64,000 nt of DNA from Marinifilum caeruleilacunae (GCF_013141825.1 NZ_RZNH01000014.1:45999-109998), one strand, 5' to 3'. Shown: positions 35,902 to 45,290, counted from the stretch's first letter. Notes: generated by a model from the letters alone, not told the origin. Program-made: numbers and translations.

Positions 35902-37365
35902 ATGAATCAATTGCAACAAATCTCGATTACCCTTCTGATTATATATTTTACTGTGATCATGTTTATCGTTTTACGATCGAAAGCAAGTAAAAATACCGAA
36001 GATTATTTCCTGGCTGGCAGACAGTTGCCATTTTGGGCATTAGCCATTACATTTATAGCATCATGGTGGGGAGGCGGATCATCCATCGATTTGGTAGATC
36101 ATGCGTTCAATAAAGGTTTGTCTTCTTTTTGGATTTATGGTATGCCCGTTCTTTTTTCTACTTTTTTAATGTATTTGTTCTCGAAAGCCATCCGTAAAGT
36201 AGGAACCATTACCCAACCACAGATTATGGAAATGCGCTACAACAAAACAGTGGCTCTTTTATTGTCCATTCTCATTCTAATTTTTATGATTCTGGGGGTT
36301 GCAACACAGGCTGTTGTAATTGGCAATTTCTTTCAATCGTTTTTCGATATCGACTATACACTGGCCGCATTAACAGGAACTACTATTGTTGTGCTCTATT
36401 CATTCTTTGGAGGTTTTAAGGGAGTCGTTGTCACAGATATCATTCAGTTTGTGTTCCTCTTAATGGCAGCCATCGTGCTTTTCCTTTTTGCTTATCATCA
36501 CTCGGGTGGATTTGAAAAAGTTCAGGAAATCGCCATGAGCAGCAACAAACCAGAGTTTTTCTCCTTCTTCCATAACTTATCGAACAATTTTGTGTTCATA
36601 ATTACCTTTGGATGTTCGTGGATGATACAGGCCAATATCTGGCAAAGAATTTCGGCAGCCAAACAACCCGGCGATGCAAAAAAAATGATGGGATTGGCTT
36701 TCATCGTTTTTATACCCCTTTATTTAATGGTAACATTAACGGGTATGTTAAGTCTGGGAATATACGAAGCGGTTCCCGAAGGTGGAATTGTTCCGGCTAT
36801 GATTCAGGATTATATGCCCATAGGATTGGCAGCCTTACTTTTTGTTGGATTGTGCTCTGCCATCATGTCAACCATGGATTCGATGATTAACACAGGCGCC
36901 CTGGTACTAGGTGTTGATGTTTTTAAAAACCGGTTTAAGCCAACAGCTAAAAACAATGAAATGGTCTGGGTAGGAAAAATTGCCACCTTAATCATCGCTG
37001 TGCTTGGATTGTTAATCGCAATTGAAATTCGTTCAATCCTAAAAATCACCTGGATTGGATCCGATTTCCTTGCTACAGGTGCCTTTGTACCTTTGGTACT
37101 GGCATTTATTTGGAAAAAAGGAAATTCTATAGCTGCTACCCTTTCCATTGTATTTGGTTTGATATTTTCCACCTATAATTTATTAATTGCATTGGGTGTA
37201 AAATTACCTAGTGCATGGGAAATTGCATCGGTTCAGCAGGCCGCCTATGGCATGATCGGATCTGCTTTAATTTTTACAGTGGTGAGTATTGTGAGTAAAA
37301 CTGATCAGAAAAAAGCTGAAAACTTTATAGAAAAGGCAGGAATGCTTGGGAAAGAAGAAGCATAG
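35902..37365 (+). CDS. Sodium:solute symporter family transporter
   Basis: A 487-residue inner-membrane protein of the SSS family, about 13 transmembrane helices. It shows the family start (RSKASKNTEDYFLAGRQLPFWALAITFIASWWGGGSSIDLVDHAF) and, in the middle, DIIQFVFLLMAAIVLFLF and MIQANIWQRISAAKQPGDAKK, the signature region around R-xxxA-K. Na+-coupled uptake of sugars, carboxylates or similar solutes is the family function. The solute is unknown. Its position beside glycogen genes hints at a sugar but is not evidence. The ATG at 35902 has no alternative. The DUF192 gene follows 47 bp later. Confidence 0.93.
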   Translation: MNQLQQISITLLIIYFTVIMFIVLRSKASKNTEDYFLAGRQLPFWALAITFIASWWGGGSSIDLVDHAFNKGLSSFWIYGMPVLFSTFLMYLFSKAIRKVGTITQPQIMEMRYNKTVALLLSILILIFMILGVATQAVVIGNFFQSFFDIDYTLAALTGTTIVVLYSFFGGFKGVVVTDIIQFVFLLMAAIVLFLFAYHHSGGFEKVQEIAMSSNKPEFFSFFHNLSNNFVFIITFGCSWMIQANIWQRISAAKQPGDAKKMMGLAFIVFIPLYLMVTLTGMLSLGIYEAVPEGGIVPAMIQDYMPIGLAALLFVGLCSAIMSTMDSMINTGALVLGVDVFKNRFKPTAKNNEMVWVGKIATLIIAVLGLLIAIEIRSILKITWIGSDFLATGAFVPLVLAFIWKKGNSIAATLSIVFGLIFSTYNLLIALGVKLPSAWEIASVQQAAYGMIGSALIFTVVSIVSKTDQKKAENFIEKAGMLGKEEA

Positions 37366-37412
37366 AGAATTCTATCGGCAACATTTAAAATTGTAAAAAG
37401 AACTTACACAAT

Positions 37413-37985
37413 ATGAAAAAGGCAAATCAAAACAAATCAAAAAGTAAAAAGAAGAGAAGCAAATCAAAAAAAAGAAACATTTCCTGGATTCAGATCGTGG
37501 CCCTCATCACAATTGGGACAGCTCTTGTATTTTTGGCAGTAAAGCCTAATTTTTCCAGTCGCTCCGGAAAATCAGTAAATAAAAGAATTGAAATTCCTTT
37601 CAAAAAAGAAGGTGAACTTTCATTCCTTAGCAAACAAAATCAGGAAAAGATTAAAACCATCGATATTGAGATTGCCGAAGGACAAGCGGAAACGGCTTCA
37701 GGCCTTATGTACCGATACTCCATGAGCAACGAGCAAGGAATGTTATTCATTATGGAGGTAGAACAAGCACAAAACTTCTGGATGAAAGAGACCTATATCT
37801 CTCTGGATATCATATTTGTGAACAGTGATTTTGAAATTGTAAGGATTCACAAACATGCTCCTGCACTTTCCGAACAGAATATTCCTTCCATTAAAAAAGC
37901 AAAATATGTGCTTGAGGTAAATGCAGGCTTTTGCGACAAATTTGGCATTAGCGAAGGTGATTTGATTCGTTACGAAAGACAGTAA
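37413..37985 (+). CDS. DUF192 domain protein
   Basis: A 190-residue protein. A very basic N-terminus (KKANQNKSKSKKKRSKSKKR) precedes a transmembrane helix (ISWIQIVALITIGTALVFLAV). The DUF192 domain (about 75-190) follows: IDIEIAEGQAETASGLMYRYSMSNEQGMLFIMEVEQAQNFWMKETYISLDIIFVNSDFEIVRI, ending VLEVNAGFCDKFGISEGDLIRYE. The family is small, conserved in bacteria and archaea, function unsettled. The domain faces the periplasm. A long hairpin downstream probably terminates the transcript. Confidence 0.9.
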   Translation: MKKANQNKSKSKKKRSKSKKRNISWIQIVALITIGTALVFLAVKPNFSSRSGKSVNKRIEIPFKKEGELSFLSKQNQEKIKTIDIEIAEGQAETASGLMYRYSMSNEQGMLFIMEVEQAQNFWMKETYISLDIIFVNSDFEIVRIHKHAPALSEQNIPSIKKAKYVLEVNAGFCDKFGISEGDLIRYERQ

Positions 37986-38294
37986 GAATATACTTATTGA
38001 TGGATTCAATCCGTGTTTACTGAGCTTCATCCAGATGAAGTTCTGCAACACGGATTATTTTCATCAGACCTCATGTCCTACCAATTTACAGCCAGATATT
38101 TTTGACATTTTTCACACTTTGCTGGCAATCTAAACATTTGCCAAAAGCCATTCAATTTGCGCCAAACATAGATTAATATTATCAGCTTACATTCTTGAGC
38201 CCTATAATCTATTTTAGAAAAATACATAGCATGTAAGATGTACTACCAATTAATTCTTATATTTGTCTGAACCTTTAACTCAACAAATCATAAG
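37986..38294. other. 309-bp intergenic region with nested hairpin terminator and promoter
   Basis: AATCCGTGTT/AACACGGATT (38008-38017/38047-38056) encloses a second stem CTTCATC/GATGAAG (38025-38040) and is followed by TATTTTC, so it is probably the terminator of the symporter-DUF192 unit. A TATATTTG -7 box (38258-38265) upstream of the peptidase gene matches TAnnTTTG, but no TTTG -33 box is at the right distance. Confidence 0.6.
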
Positions 38295-39152
38295 ATGAAA
38301 CATTTTCTATTACTTCTGACCCTATTTTTAAGCCTTAATACCTTAGGGCAATACATTGATGATGTACCTTATTTTTTCCAGTACAACAACAGTACAAATC
38401 CTGGTGGAAGCTGTCAAAATACATGTATGGCCATGTTGCTTAAATATTATGGTGTAGAAGACATCACTCCCGACCTAATCAGCAAACAATATGGCACCAA
38501 AAAAGCGCAAACGGTAGAGGGATTCGAAGCCATGTTTAATAATCTTGCCGGTAAATACAGTCTGGGTGTAAAAGATTCTGGTACTACATCTGGTTCTGTT
38601 GCTAAAATTAAAAGCCTGCTTGATGATGGTTTTCCTGTGGTAGCACATGCCTATTTTACTTCCTATGGTCATGTGGTATTAATTGTAGGTTACGACGACG
38701 ATTATTTCTATGTGAATGATCCGGCGGGCAGCTGGAACAAACAAGTTTGCGGTGGCGGTTATAGTGGCGATGGACCTACCGATGGGAAGTATGTGAAATA
38801 TCCTGTAAAGGAGATGGAAAAAGTGCTAACCAGTTCAACCTGTAGCACACAAGATGGAAAAGTTTGGCTCCATGCACTCTCAAATCACATTGTTACAGCA
38901 GTTGAGGATATCACAAATGGCGAATCTGAAGTTTATTTGAGTAACAATTCCGGTTCTATCGATATCAACAATTCTAGAAATATTGTACAAGTTAACCTTT
39001 ACGATAAAGTAGGCAGATGCTTACAGACTAAAGCAAATAAGGGCAATTCATTAATTCAACTGGCTACAAACCACCTTCCTGCCGATGTATACATTGTTAA
39101 AATGACCGATACAAAGAAACAGGTTCTTGTAAAAAAGATATTCAAGAATTAA
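38295..39152 (+). CDS. Secreted C39-like cysteine peptidase with T9SS sorting domain
   Basis: A 285-residue exported protein: signal peptide (to about GQ), then a C39-type papain-like domain (about 25-195) with the Cys in GGSCQNTCMAMLLKYYG (C44 probable nucleophile), H126 in SYGHVVLIVGYDDD and D142 in FYVNDPAG. The last about 75 residues (VEDITNGESEVYLSNNSGSIDINN to VLVKKIFKN) form a type IX secretion C-terminal sorting domain, which implies surface attachment or release. The catalytic Cys could be C40, but the QxxC context favours C44. It has a strong terminator 70 bp downstream. Substrate unknown. Confidence 0.88.
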   Translation: MKHFLLLLTLFLSLNTLGQYIDDVPYFFQYNNSTNPGGSCQNTCMAMLLKYYGVEDITPDLISKQYGTKKAQTVEGFEAMFNNLAGKYSLGVKDSGTTSGSVAKIKSLLDDGFPVVAHAYFTSYGHVVLIVGYDDDYFYVNDPAGSWNKQVCGGGYSGDGPTDGKYVKYPVKEMEKVLTSSTCSTQDGKVWLHALSNHIVTAVEDITNGESEVYLSNNSGSIDINNSRNIVQVNLYDKVGRCLQTKANKGNSLIQLATNHLPADVYIVKMTDTKKQVLVKKIFKN

Positions 39153-39220
39153 AATATTGCCTTAAGATTATATTAATCTGCAGACTAGCTCAACAACAAC
39201 TACAAACAAGGCAAAGTGTA

Positions 39221-39247
39221 AACCGGGCAAACTGCCTGGTTTTTTTT
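39221..39247 (+). terminator. Intrinsic terminator after the C39-like peptidase
   Basis: AACCGGGCA (39221-39229) pairs with TGCCTGGTT (39233-39241, one G-T pair), loop AAC, followed by a run of T residues (39240-39247). Confidence 0.9.
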
Positions 39248-39355
39248 CTGTTCAAATGAAATCCAAACTGATTTATTGAAAATCACAAATTAAAAAAATC
39301 AATTTTATTTTATGGAATTCCTGTTCTGATTGCATCCTTCAAGAAAACAAAAAAT

Positions 39356-41269
39356 ATGAGAACAATAAGTATTTTAATTTTCAGCCTGATTTTCAGCAAT
39401 CTATTCGCACAGGAAATTCCTGAACAAAAAGTTCAAACCGAAGTAAAAGAGGCCATCGTATTTCTGGATGGAGCACAGGTGCTCCGAAAGAAAAACGTTC
39501 AACTTACCAGAGGAAAAAGCCTGATCAAATTTGTAAACCTCTCTCCTTTTATCGATGCCAAAAGCATACAATTGAAAGCCAAGGGTGAATTGACAGTTCT
39601 ATCGGTAAATCATCAACTGAACCATTTGAGTAAATCAGAGAAATCGAAAGAATTGCAAAGCTTACAGGATAAACTGGACGCACTACGGACTACAATTGAA
39701 GTGGAAAAGGCCCATCTTTCTGTCCTGAAAGAAGAGTTGGACTTTTTAAAAGACAATCGCGATATTGGAGGTAAAAATGAACAGTTATCTTTAAGCAACC
39801 TGCAACAAACTGCCGATTACTACAGCAAAAAACTCACAAGCTTAAAGCTAAAACAGATCGAGAGAAAAAACACTTTACGAGATTTACACCAGGAACAAAT
39901 TGACCTTGAAAAACAGGTACGAAATGTAAGTAACGAGAAGGAATATCCTACTGGTGAGATTCTGGTAAAGGTAGATGCCAAGGCAAGTAAAGCATTCCCT
40001 ATGGAACTTTCATACCTGGTGAACAATGCCGGTTGGTTTCCCAGTTATGACATCAGATCGAGCAATGTGAATGAGCCTATTGAGCTTATTTATAAAGCCA
40101 ATGTAAGTCAAAATACACAAGTTGACTGGAAGAATGTAAAGCTTACTTTCTCATCGGCCGACCCAAATACATCGGGCGTAGCACCTCAACTCATTACCTA
40201 CTATTTGGATTATTACAGCAAACCACCTGTTTACCAAATGCAATCGAACAGCATTATTGGAACAGTTATTTCTGATGAGGATGGTTTGGGAATACCTGGT
40301 GTAAATGTGATCGTAAAAGGAACAAGTATTGGCACAGTTACAGATATCGATGGGAACTATTCCATTACCATTCCGAACAATGCCAGCGAATTGGTATACT
40401 CATTTGTTGGTATGAACACACAAACACTTCCTATTTCAGGATCACGAATGAATGTCAATCTTGAAACAGCTTCTCTTGGCTTAGATGAAGTGATTGTTAC
40501 TGGTTATTCATCTTCCGATAAGGATATGTTCGACGAAGAATATGCTCCTATTTTTGACGAGCTGCAAGGAAAAGTTGCAGGAGTATCTGTACAAAAAGCA
40601 CCAAAAGTCAAAAAGTATGAGATGAAAAGCATTCCAATTGCAGTAAACCAAGTGGAAAGTAAAACATCGGTAAGTTTTGAAATTCAAAGGCCCTACTCCA
40701 TAAAATCTGGCAATTCTAATTTTGCCATTAACATGTCGGAGTACGAAATACCCGCAATGTATGAATACTATTGTATCCCAAAAATAGACAAAAATGCATT
40801 CCTGTTGGCCAATATCACCAATTGGGAACAATACAACCTGCTTGATGGTGAAGCCAATGTTTTTTTCGAAGATACTTACATCGGGAAAAGTTTACTTGAC
40901 TTGAGACAAGCAGGCGACACACTGCAGGTTTCACTCGGAATTGATAAAAATATCAGTGTAAACAGGGAAAAAGTAAAAGATTTTTCGGCCAGTAAAATGT
41001 TGGCCAAAAAGAAGGAAGAGACCATTGCCTGGAAAACAACTATTAAAAACAACAAAAGTCAAAAAGTGAAATTAATTTTACTGGACCAGGTTCCTGTATC
41101 TTCACGTTCGGAAATTGAAATTAATATTCTGCACCTGAGTCAGGCAAAACATGATGGTGATAGTGGTGAAATAAAGTGGGAGTTTGAACTGAAACCAGGC
41201 GATAAAAAGGAAACAGAACTAAGGTATTCGGTAAAATATCCGAAATACCGAGACTTGGTAATTGAATAA
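39356..41269 (+). CDS. MuiA-like DUF4140/DUF4139 protein with SusC-like insert
   Basis: A 637-residue exported protein. The signal peptide (about 1-19) precedes an N-terminal DUF4140 beta domain (EAIVFLDGAQVLRKKNV, about 30-110) with a coiled coil (about 85-195) and a C-terminal DUF4139 domain. Together these make the mucoidy inhibitor A family. An about 120-residue insert (298-418) interrupts DUF4139. It starts like a carboxypeptidase-regulatory-like domain (GTVISDEDGLGIPGVNVIVKG to DGNYSITIP) and runs into DEVIVTGY and GKVAGVSV, which copy the TonB-box and plug start of SusC-type receptors. The insert probably contributes binding or tethering, which is inference. Function of the family is poorly known. 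Confidence 0.88.
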   Translation: MRTISILIFSLIFSNLFAQEIPEQKVQTEVKEAIVFLDGAQVLRKKNVQLTRGKSLIKFVNLSPFIDAKSIQLKAKGELTVLSVNHQLNHLSKSEKSKELQSLQDKLDALRTTIEVEKAHLSVLKEELDFLKDNRDIGGKNEQLSLSNLQQTADYYSKKLTSLKLKQIERKNTLRDLHQEQIDLEKQVRNVSNEKEYPTGEILVKVDAKASKAFPMELSYLVNNAGWFPSYDIRSSNVNEPIELIYKANVSQNTQVDWKNVKLTFSSADPNTSGVAPQLITYYLDYYSKPPVYQMQSNSIIGTVISDEDGLGIPGVNVIVKGTSIGTVTDIDGNYSITIPNNASELVYSFVGMNTQTLPISGSRMNVNLETASLGLDEVIVTGYSSSDKDMFDEEYAPIFDELQGKVAGVSVQKAPKVKKYEMKSIPIAVNQVESKTSVSFEIQRPYSIKSGNSNFAINMSEYEIPAMYEYYCIPKIDKNAFLLANITNWEQYNLLDGEANVFFEDTYIGKSLLDLRQAGDTLQVSLGIDKNISVNREKVKDFSASKMLAKKKEETIAWKTTIKNNKSQKVKLILLDQVPVSSRSEIEINILHLSQAKHDGDSGEIKWEFELKPGDKKETELRYSVKYPKYRDLVIE

Positions 41270-41402
41270 ACGGAACAAATCCAATTCCAAATAGATTCCG
41301 CAGGATTCCAATGTTTATTACAGCTGTTTATCTACAATCCAATTCTGGTTTATCTAAAAATAAACAACAAGCTATCGACATGGAACTCCTTCGGGATTTA
41401 TT

Positions 41403-41429
41403 AAAAAAACGACACTTAAATGGTGTCGT
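41403..41429 (-). terminator. Terminator of the small PspC-domain gene
   Basis: ACGACAC/GTGTCGT stem (41409-41415/41423-41429) with a 7-nt loop, followed on the minus strand by seven T residues. It lies 26 bp beyond the stop of the small minus-strand gene. Confidence 0.85.
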
Positions 41430-41454
41430 CATACATTCCAATTGCCAAATTATA

Positions 41455-41604
41455 TCAATTCGAAAACATTTTTACCAACCATAGAATAAGATACAAACCT
41501 ATTCCGGCACCAAAAACCAAAACCGATACAACAAATGCTACTCGAATAAAGGTAACGCTCCAGCCCAACTTTCCGCTGAGCCATTCTGATACTCCTAAAA
41601 TCAT
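41455..41604 (-). CDS. Small PspC-domain membrane protein, 49 aa
   Basis: A 49-residue protein starting MILGVSEWLSGKLGWSVTFI, the PspC domain N-terminus. One long hydrophobic helix (RVAFVVSVLVFGAGIGLYLILWLV) follows and it ends KMFSN. The family's GVxxWLxxxxGWxxxxIRxxFVxxxLxxGxGxxxYLIxW pattern is present. PspC-domain proteins act with the phage-shock stress response at the inner membrane. Stand-alone single-domain versions are common in Bacteroidota, and their role is not settled. It has its own terminator. Its gene is too short for most ORF cut-offs and is covered on the plus strand by a longer spurious frame. Confidence 0.85.
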   Translation of the reverse strand: MILGVSEWLSGKLGWSVTFIRVAFVVSVLVFGAGIGLYLILWLVKMFSN

Positions 41605-41791
41605 ATTCTAATTTTTATTGATGAGCCGTTAAGATACAATTTTTATTCAGACTAATTAACAAATCAAACATTTAAAAATTTCACAATCAACCCCCTAGAA
41701 TTGAACTTCCTTTTTTTGTAAATTGTACAAAACATTATATTATATAAATAACCGCACATCCAACATCCATCAATACACTAAACTAACAAAT

Positions 41792-42856
41792 ATGAAAAAC
41801 CTCCTATTCCTGATACTATTTCTTAGTATCAACATTGTATCATTTAGCCAAGCAAAAACAGACAAAGAAAAAGCCTACGAAAAAGCAAAAGAGGCCATTG
41901 CCATAATGGACCAGGGAAATTACGATGAGTCGATTCAACTTCTCGAAGAATCCTGGAAATTAGATCGAAGAAATTTCAACTACCCTTACGAAATTGGCTA
42001 TGCCTATATTTTAAAAAAGGACTATGCAACGGCCTGCGAATATTTTGAGTATGTGGTGAAAATGAATAAAATTAATGATCAGTGTTACCAAATGCTTGGC
42101 AATGCCTACTCAATGGCCGGAAAACCGAAAAAGGCAATTGCTGCTTATAATAAAGGCTTGGAACTTTTTCCAAATTCAGGAAGATTATACCTCGAGTTGG
42201 GAAATATGCAAGGCGATGATTTAAACCAAGCCATTAAATTTTACGAGAAAGGCGTAATGGCCGATCCAAATTTCTCCTCGAATTACTACTGGTTAACGAA
42301 ATTATTTTGTAGGTCGACAGAAGAAATGTGGGGCATGTTATATGGTGAGATGTTTATGAACATCGAACGAGGATCGAAACGAACCGAAGAAATCAGTAAA
42401 TTATTATTCGACACCTATAAAAGTGAGATACAATTTACTACAGACTCAACAATAATGGTGAGTTTTTGCAAAAATCATGAATTTCGTGCAGACAATATGA
42501 CTGGTAAATTACCATTTTCAATGATATACGAACCTGGATTAATGTTTGCCATAACAGTAACAGATTCCATCAACCTGGAATCATTGAATAAAATTCGATC
42601 GGAACATTGCATGTTTTATTTCGACAGGAAATTTGACCAGATGCATCCAAATCTTGTTTTCGATTGGCACAAATTTCTGATCGAAGATGATCTTTTCGAG
42701 TGTTACAACTATTGGTTGCTTATGAAAGGTGCCCCTGATGAATTCGATTCATGGTACAATCTTAACAGGGAAAAGTATGATGAGTTCATCAAGTGGTTTG
42801 CTGCAAATCCGCTGGAAATTGACGATTCGAACTGTTTTCACCGCTTAAAACATTAA
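41792..42856 (+). CDS. Secreted TPR-repeat protein
   Basis: A 354-residue protein with a signal peptide (to about FSQA) and three to four tetratricopeptide repeats in residues about 25-165 (AYEKAKEAIAIMDQGNYDESIQLLEESWKLD, YILKKDYATACEYFEYVVKMN, YSMAGKPKKAIAAYNKGLELFPN, then LNQAIKFYEKGVMADPN). The C-terminal half (about 170-354) is not recognised. It contains aromatic-rich segments and several Cys residues. The ATG at 41792 was chosen because it starts the signal peptide, and in-frame codons upstream lie in the leader. Probably periplasmic or outer-membrane-facing. Function unknown. Confidence 0.85.
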   Translation: MKNLLFLILFLSINIVSFSQAKTDKEKAYEKAKEAIAIMDQGNYDESIQLLEESWKLDRRNFNYPYEIGYAYILKKDYATACEYFEYVVKMNKINDQCYQMLGNAYSMAGKPKKAIAAYNKGLELFPNSGRLYLELGNMQGDDLNQAIKFYEKGVMADPNFSSNYYWLTKLFCRSTEEMWGMLYGEMFMNIERGSKRTEEISKLLFDTYKSEIQFTTDSTIMVSFCKNHEFRADNMTGKLPFSMIYEPGLMFAITVTDSINLESLNKIRSEHCMFYFDRKFDQMHPNLVFDWHKFLIEDDLFECYNYWLLMKGAPDEFDSWYNLNREKYDEFIKWFAANPLEIDDSNCFHRLKH

Positions 42857-43505
42857 TCTTCCACTCATTTTGAACGGCAAACAAAGGGTAACAAAGGGAA
42901 CAAAGAAAATGGAGAGCCGCCTAGCTCTCCATCCCAACTATTACTACTAAATTATTAAAGAATATGATAGAATGCCCATGCATCCGTATCGAGTATTTCC
43001 AATATTAACATACGGTTTAAAAAATCCATTTAAACCAAATAAGGAGCTCTCAAGCTAAAACAGAATTATAATCCTTTCAATCTGCCACTTCCACTCCTAT
43101 CCTATTTTAATTTAATGTATCCGGCCGGAACTCATTATTTAACTAAAAACATAACGAAGTTAGAAATTATTAATTACATAAAAAATTTTTTATGAACACT
43201 TTTTATCTAACTTCTCATTTTCTATGTTTAATTTTTGTTCTAAAGTCAAGTAATACGCCTATTTAACTGTTTTTATTTTTTATTGATATTTAAAACATTT
43301 TCTACTATTACAGTCTAAACTTTATATCAAACATGACTTAGATATTAAAATTGTTTTATGCATAGCGACATACAGATTTAATAAATCACAAACTTAATTA
43401 TCAATATTTAATTTATAATTGTTATTATTACACCTTCAAATAAAATTAACACATGTCTTATAATTGAAATTTAACTGAGCTAAGCCAGTAAAACAAATCA
43501 AAACC
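42857..43505. other. 649-bp gene-poor region
   Basis: AT-rich with no credible ORF. Near the left end are a short direct repeat (ACAAAGGG twice, then ACAAAG, 42883-42905) and an inverted repeat ATGGAGAGC/GCTCTCCAT (42909-42917/42924-42932) that may end the TPR gene transcript although no T-run follows it. A CCGGCCGG palindrome lies near 43122. The remaining 350 bp hold poly-AT tracts and presumably the promoter of the MORN/TonB-C gene. No consensus pair of boxes was found. Confidence 0.5.
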
Positions 43506-44744
43506 ATGTATGAAAAACTAACCAAAAACTATATTCTGCTACTGATAAGTTTGCTTAGTATGCATTCATTTCTCTTAGCTCAAACAGAATGTTCTGAAGT
43601 GATCAATGTAAATAGTGGTGGCAAAACAGCAGAAGTATTTTATGTTAGAAGTAATGATCCAGCAATCAAAGAAGGTCGATATATCTTCAAAAACAACAAT
43701 GTCATACAAATAAAGGGACATTATCAAAACAACTTGAAAGAAGGAGAATGGTTGTATCAACCAAATTCATCTTTAAAGATTATGGGTAATTATAAACATG
43801 ATAAGAAGGAAGGAAAATGGATTTATTCAAGAAATAAAACCTTAATCTCTGTTCTAACCTACTATAACGATTCATTAATTGGACCACAAACTGGTTATCA
43901 TGAAAATGGAAACATCCAGTCTGAAGAATATTACAGAAAAGGCAAACTACATGGCGAAGTAAAAACCTATTATGCTAGTGGAAATTTAAAAGAAATATCC
44001 ATATACAAGGATGGTAAATTACATGGAGAAAGTATTCACTATACTATAGAGGGCAGTCTAATTTCTAAACTGATGTACTCAAATGACACCCCCATTTCAT
44101 TAATGATTACGGAAGGATTAGATTCTCTATCCAACTTTTCAGGTAATCTAAAAAATGGTACGGGATGTTTAAAAACAATCAGTTGGACAAACAGCAAAGA
44201 ATGTGTTCTGTTGGAACGAAATTTTAAAGATTCCCTTTTGCATGGAAACATTATACGTTATTCTGTAGATGGCAAAAAAGTTTTCTCAGGTTCATATCAA
44301 AATGGATATATGAATGACAGATGGCTTTTTTATGATCATACTGGCAATTCAAACCGTTATAATATTTATAATGCTTTGGAACAACGAAAAATGGATCCTT
44401 TCGAACCTTTAAGCCATGACTACAATGAGAAAGCCATTAAACTTGAAGATCTTCCAAAATTTGGAAAATACAATCAGCAAGGATTCCAATACTTTATTGC
44501 AAAAGCAGTTAAATACCCTGTAAGCTGCATCAACAATGGAATTACAGGTAGAGTTTTAGTAAACTTTGAAATCAATCTCGAAGGAAAAGTTCAAAATGCA
44601 CAAGTTGTAAAGCCTGTGCACCCTCTACTCGATAAAGCCGCCATAAAAGCGGTGTTATCATCACCCTTGTGGACGCCAGCCTTTATAAATCAATTGCCCA
44701 AAAGAGTGAGTTACACTGTACCAATTAACTTTTATTTTATGTAA
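43506..44744 (+). CDS. MORN-repeat protein with C-terminal TonB domain
   Basis: A 412-residue protein. The signal peptide (about 1-26, LLLISLLSMHSFLLAQ) precedes at least five MORN_2/YwqK-type repeats in residues about 55-285 (KEGRYIFKNNNVIQIKGHYQNNLKEGEWLYQ, KHDKKEGKWIYS, ENGNIQSEEYYRKGKLHGEVKTYY, and so on). The TonB C-terminal domain (about 325-412, FIAKAVKYPVSCINNGITGRVLVNFEINLEGKVQNAQVVKPVHPLLDKAAIKAV) follows. This combination is common in Bacteroidota periplasmic proteins. It is not a classical TonB, as no N-terminal anchor with proline-rich spacer is present. A periplasmic role is inferred. Confidence 0.88.
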   Translation: MYEKLTKNYILLLISLLSMHSFLLAQTECSEVINVNSGGKTAEVFYVRSNDPAIKEGRYIFKNNNVIQIKGHYQNNLKEGEWLYQPNSSLKIMGNYKHDKKEGKWIYSRNKTLISVLTYYNDSLIGPQTGYHENGNIQSEEYYRKGKLHGEVKTYYASGNLKEISIYKDGKLHGESIHYTIEGSLISKLMYSNDTPISLMITEGLDSLSNFSGNLKNGTGCLKTISWTNSKECVLLERNFKDSLLHGNIIRYSVDGKKVFSGSYQNGYMNDRWLFYDHTGNSNRYNIYNALEQRKMDPFEPLSHDYNEKAIKLEDLPKFGKYNQQGFQYFIAKAVKYPVSCINNGITGRVLVNFEINLEGKVQNAQVVKPVHPLLDKAAIKAVLSSPLWTPAFINQLPKRVSYTVPINFYFM

Positions 44745-44894
44745 TTCAATTATTTTATTCTTATCAGCAATTATGCTTAAACGCAAAAAAGCCAGCAATC
44801 TATCGATAAAAACATTCAGCAAACCAATAACCACCTAATTACACGCACATTACACCATCTCCCCCATCATTTACAATTTTTTAACAAATCCTTT

Positions 44895-44930
44895 TTTGGA
44901 TAATTGATCACATGTGCATATATTTGCACA
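44895..44930 (+). promoter_or_regulatory. Promoter and overlapping operator of the ArsR-type gene
   Basis: TTTG (44895-44898), 20 bp, TATATTTG (44919-44926) is a full Bacteroidota-type promoter. The 18-bp near-palindrome TGTGCATATATTTGCACA (44913-44930) covers the -7 box, so a protein bound there would block initiation. Related palindromes lie at 45291, 45365 and 46005. Confidence 0.75.
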
Positions 44931-44947
44931 CATAAAACATTTAAGCG

Positions 44948-45274
44948 ATGCCAGAAAAGTTATACGTAGGAATTGATCAAACTATCAATTCAAAATTCTT
45001 TATCACCTTTTTCGATCCTGTTCGTTTCGAATTGGTAAACTTTCTGTCTAGCTACGAATGGTTGAATATTGGAGAAATAGCTGAACACTTTCCCCAGGAT
45101 AGATCGGTAATTTCGCGCCACTTGGATCAAATGTATCAGCAAAACATTCTGATTAAAGAGAAAAGATCGAAGTTTATTTATTATCAGTTGAATTGCGAGT
45201 ACATCACAAAAATGTTTGAGAATACTTCTTCAGAACTAAGAAAATTAATGGATACATGTACATCTAACGAATAA
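44948..45274 (+). CDS. ArsR-type winged-helix transcriptional regulator
   Basis: A 108-residue winged-helix protein. The HTH is in FDPVRFELVNFLSSYEWLNIGEIAEHFPQDRSVISRHLDQMYQQNILIKEKRSKFIYYQL, the ArsR layout with S-xISRHL as recognition helix and the wing RSKFIYYQ. No classical metal-binding CxC motif is present in helix 3. A Cys in NCEY and one in DTCTSNE at the C-terminus could sense thiol or electrophile stress, but that is speculation. The palindrome over its own -7 box indicates autorepression. The same site upstream of the two flavodoxin-like reductases makes it the likely repressor of the following cluster. Confidence 0.87.
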   Translation: MPEKLYVGIDQTINSKFFITFFDPVRFELVNFLSSYEWLNIGEIAEHFPQDRSVISRHLDQMYQQNILIKEKRSKFIYYQLNCEYITKMFENTSSELRKLMDTCTSNE

Positions 45275-45290
45275 AAAATTTACCATAACA

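Noticed and set aside
41420-41611. 63-codon plus-strand frame
   Set aside because: It lies antisense to the PspC-domain gene and its terminator. The translation looks random and low in hydrophobic order, while the minus strand gives a clear family match.
42909-42932. ATGGAGAGC/GCTCTCCAT hairpin as a terminator of the TPR gene
   Set aside because: No T-run follows on the plus strand. It is kept only as part of the intergenic description.
44774-44839. 21-codon Lys-rich frame before the ArsR-type gene
   Set aside because: Low complexity, no ribosome site or conservation argument. Nothing distinguishes it from chance in AT-rich DNA.
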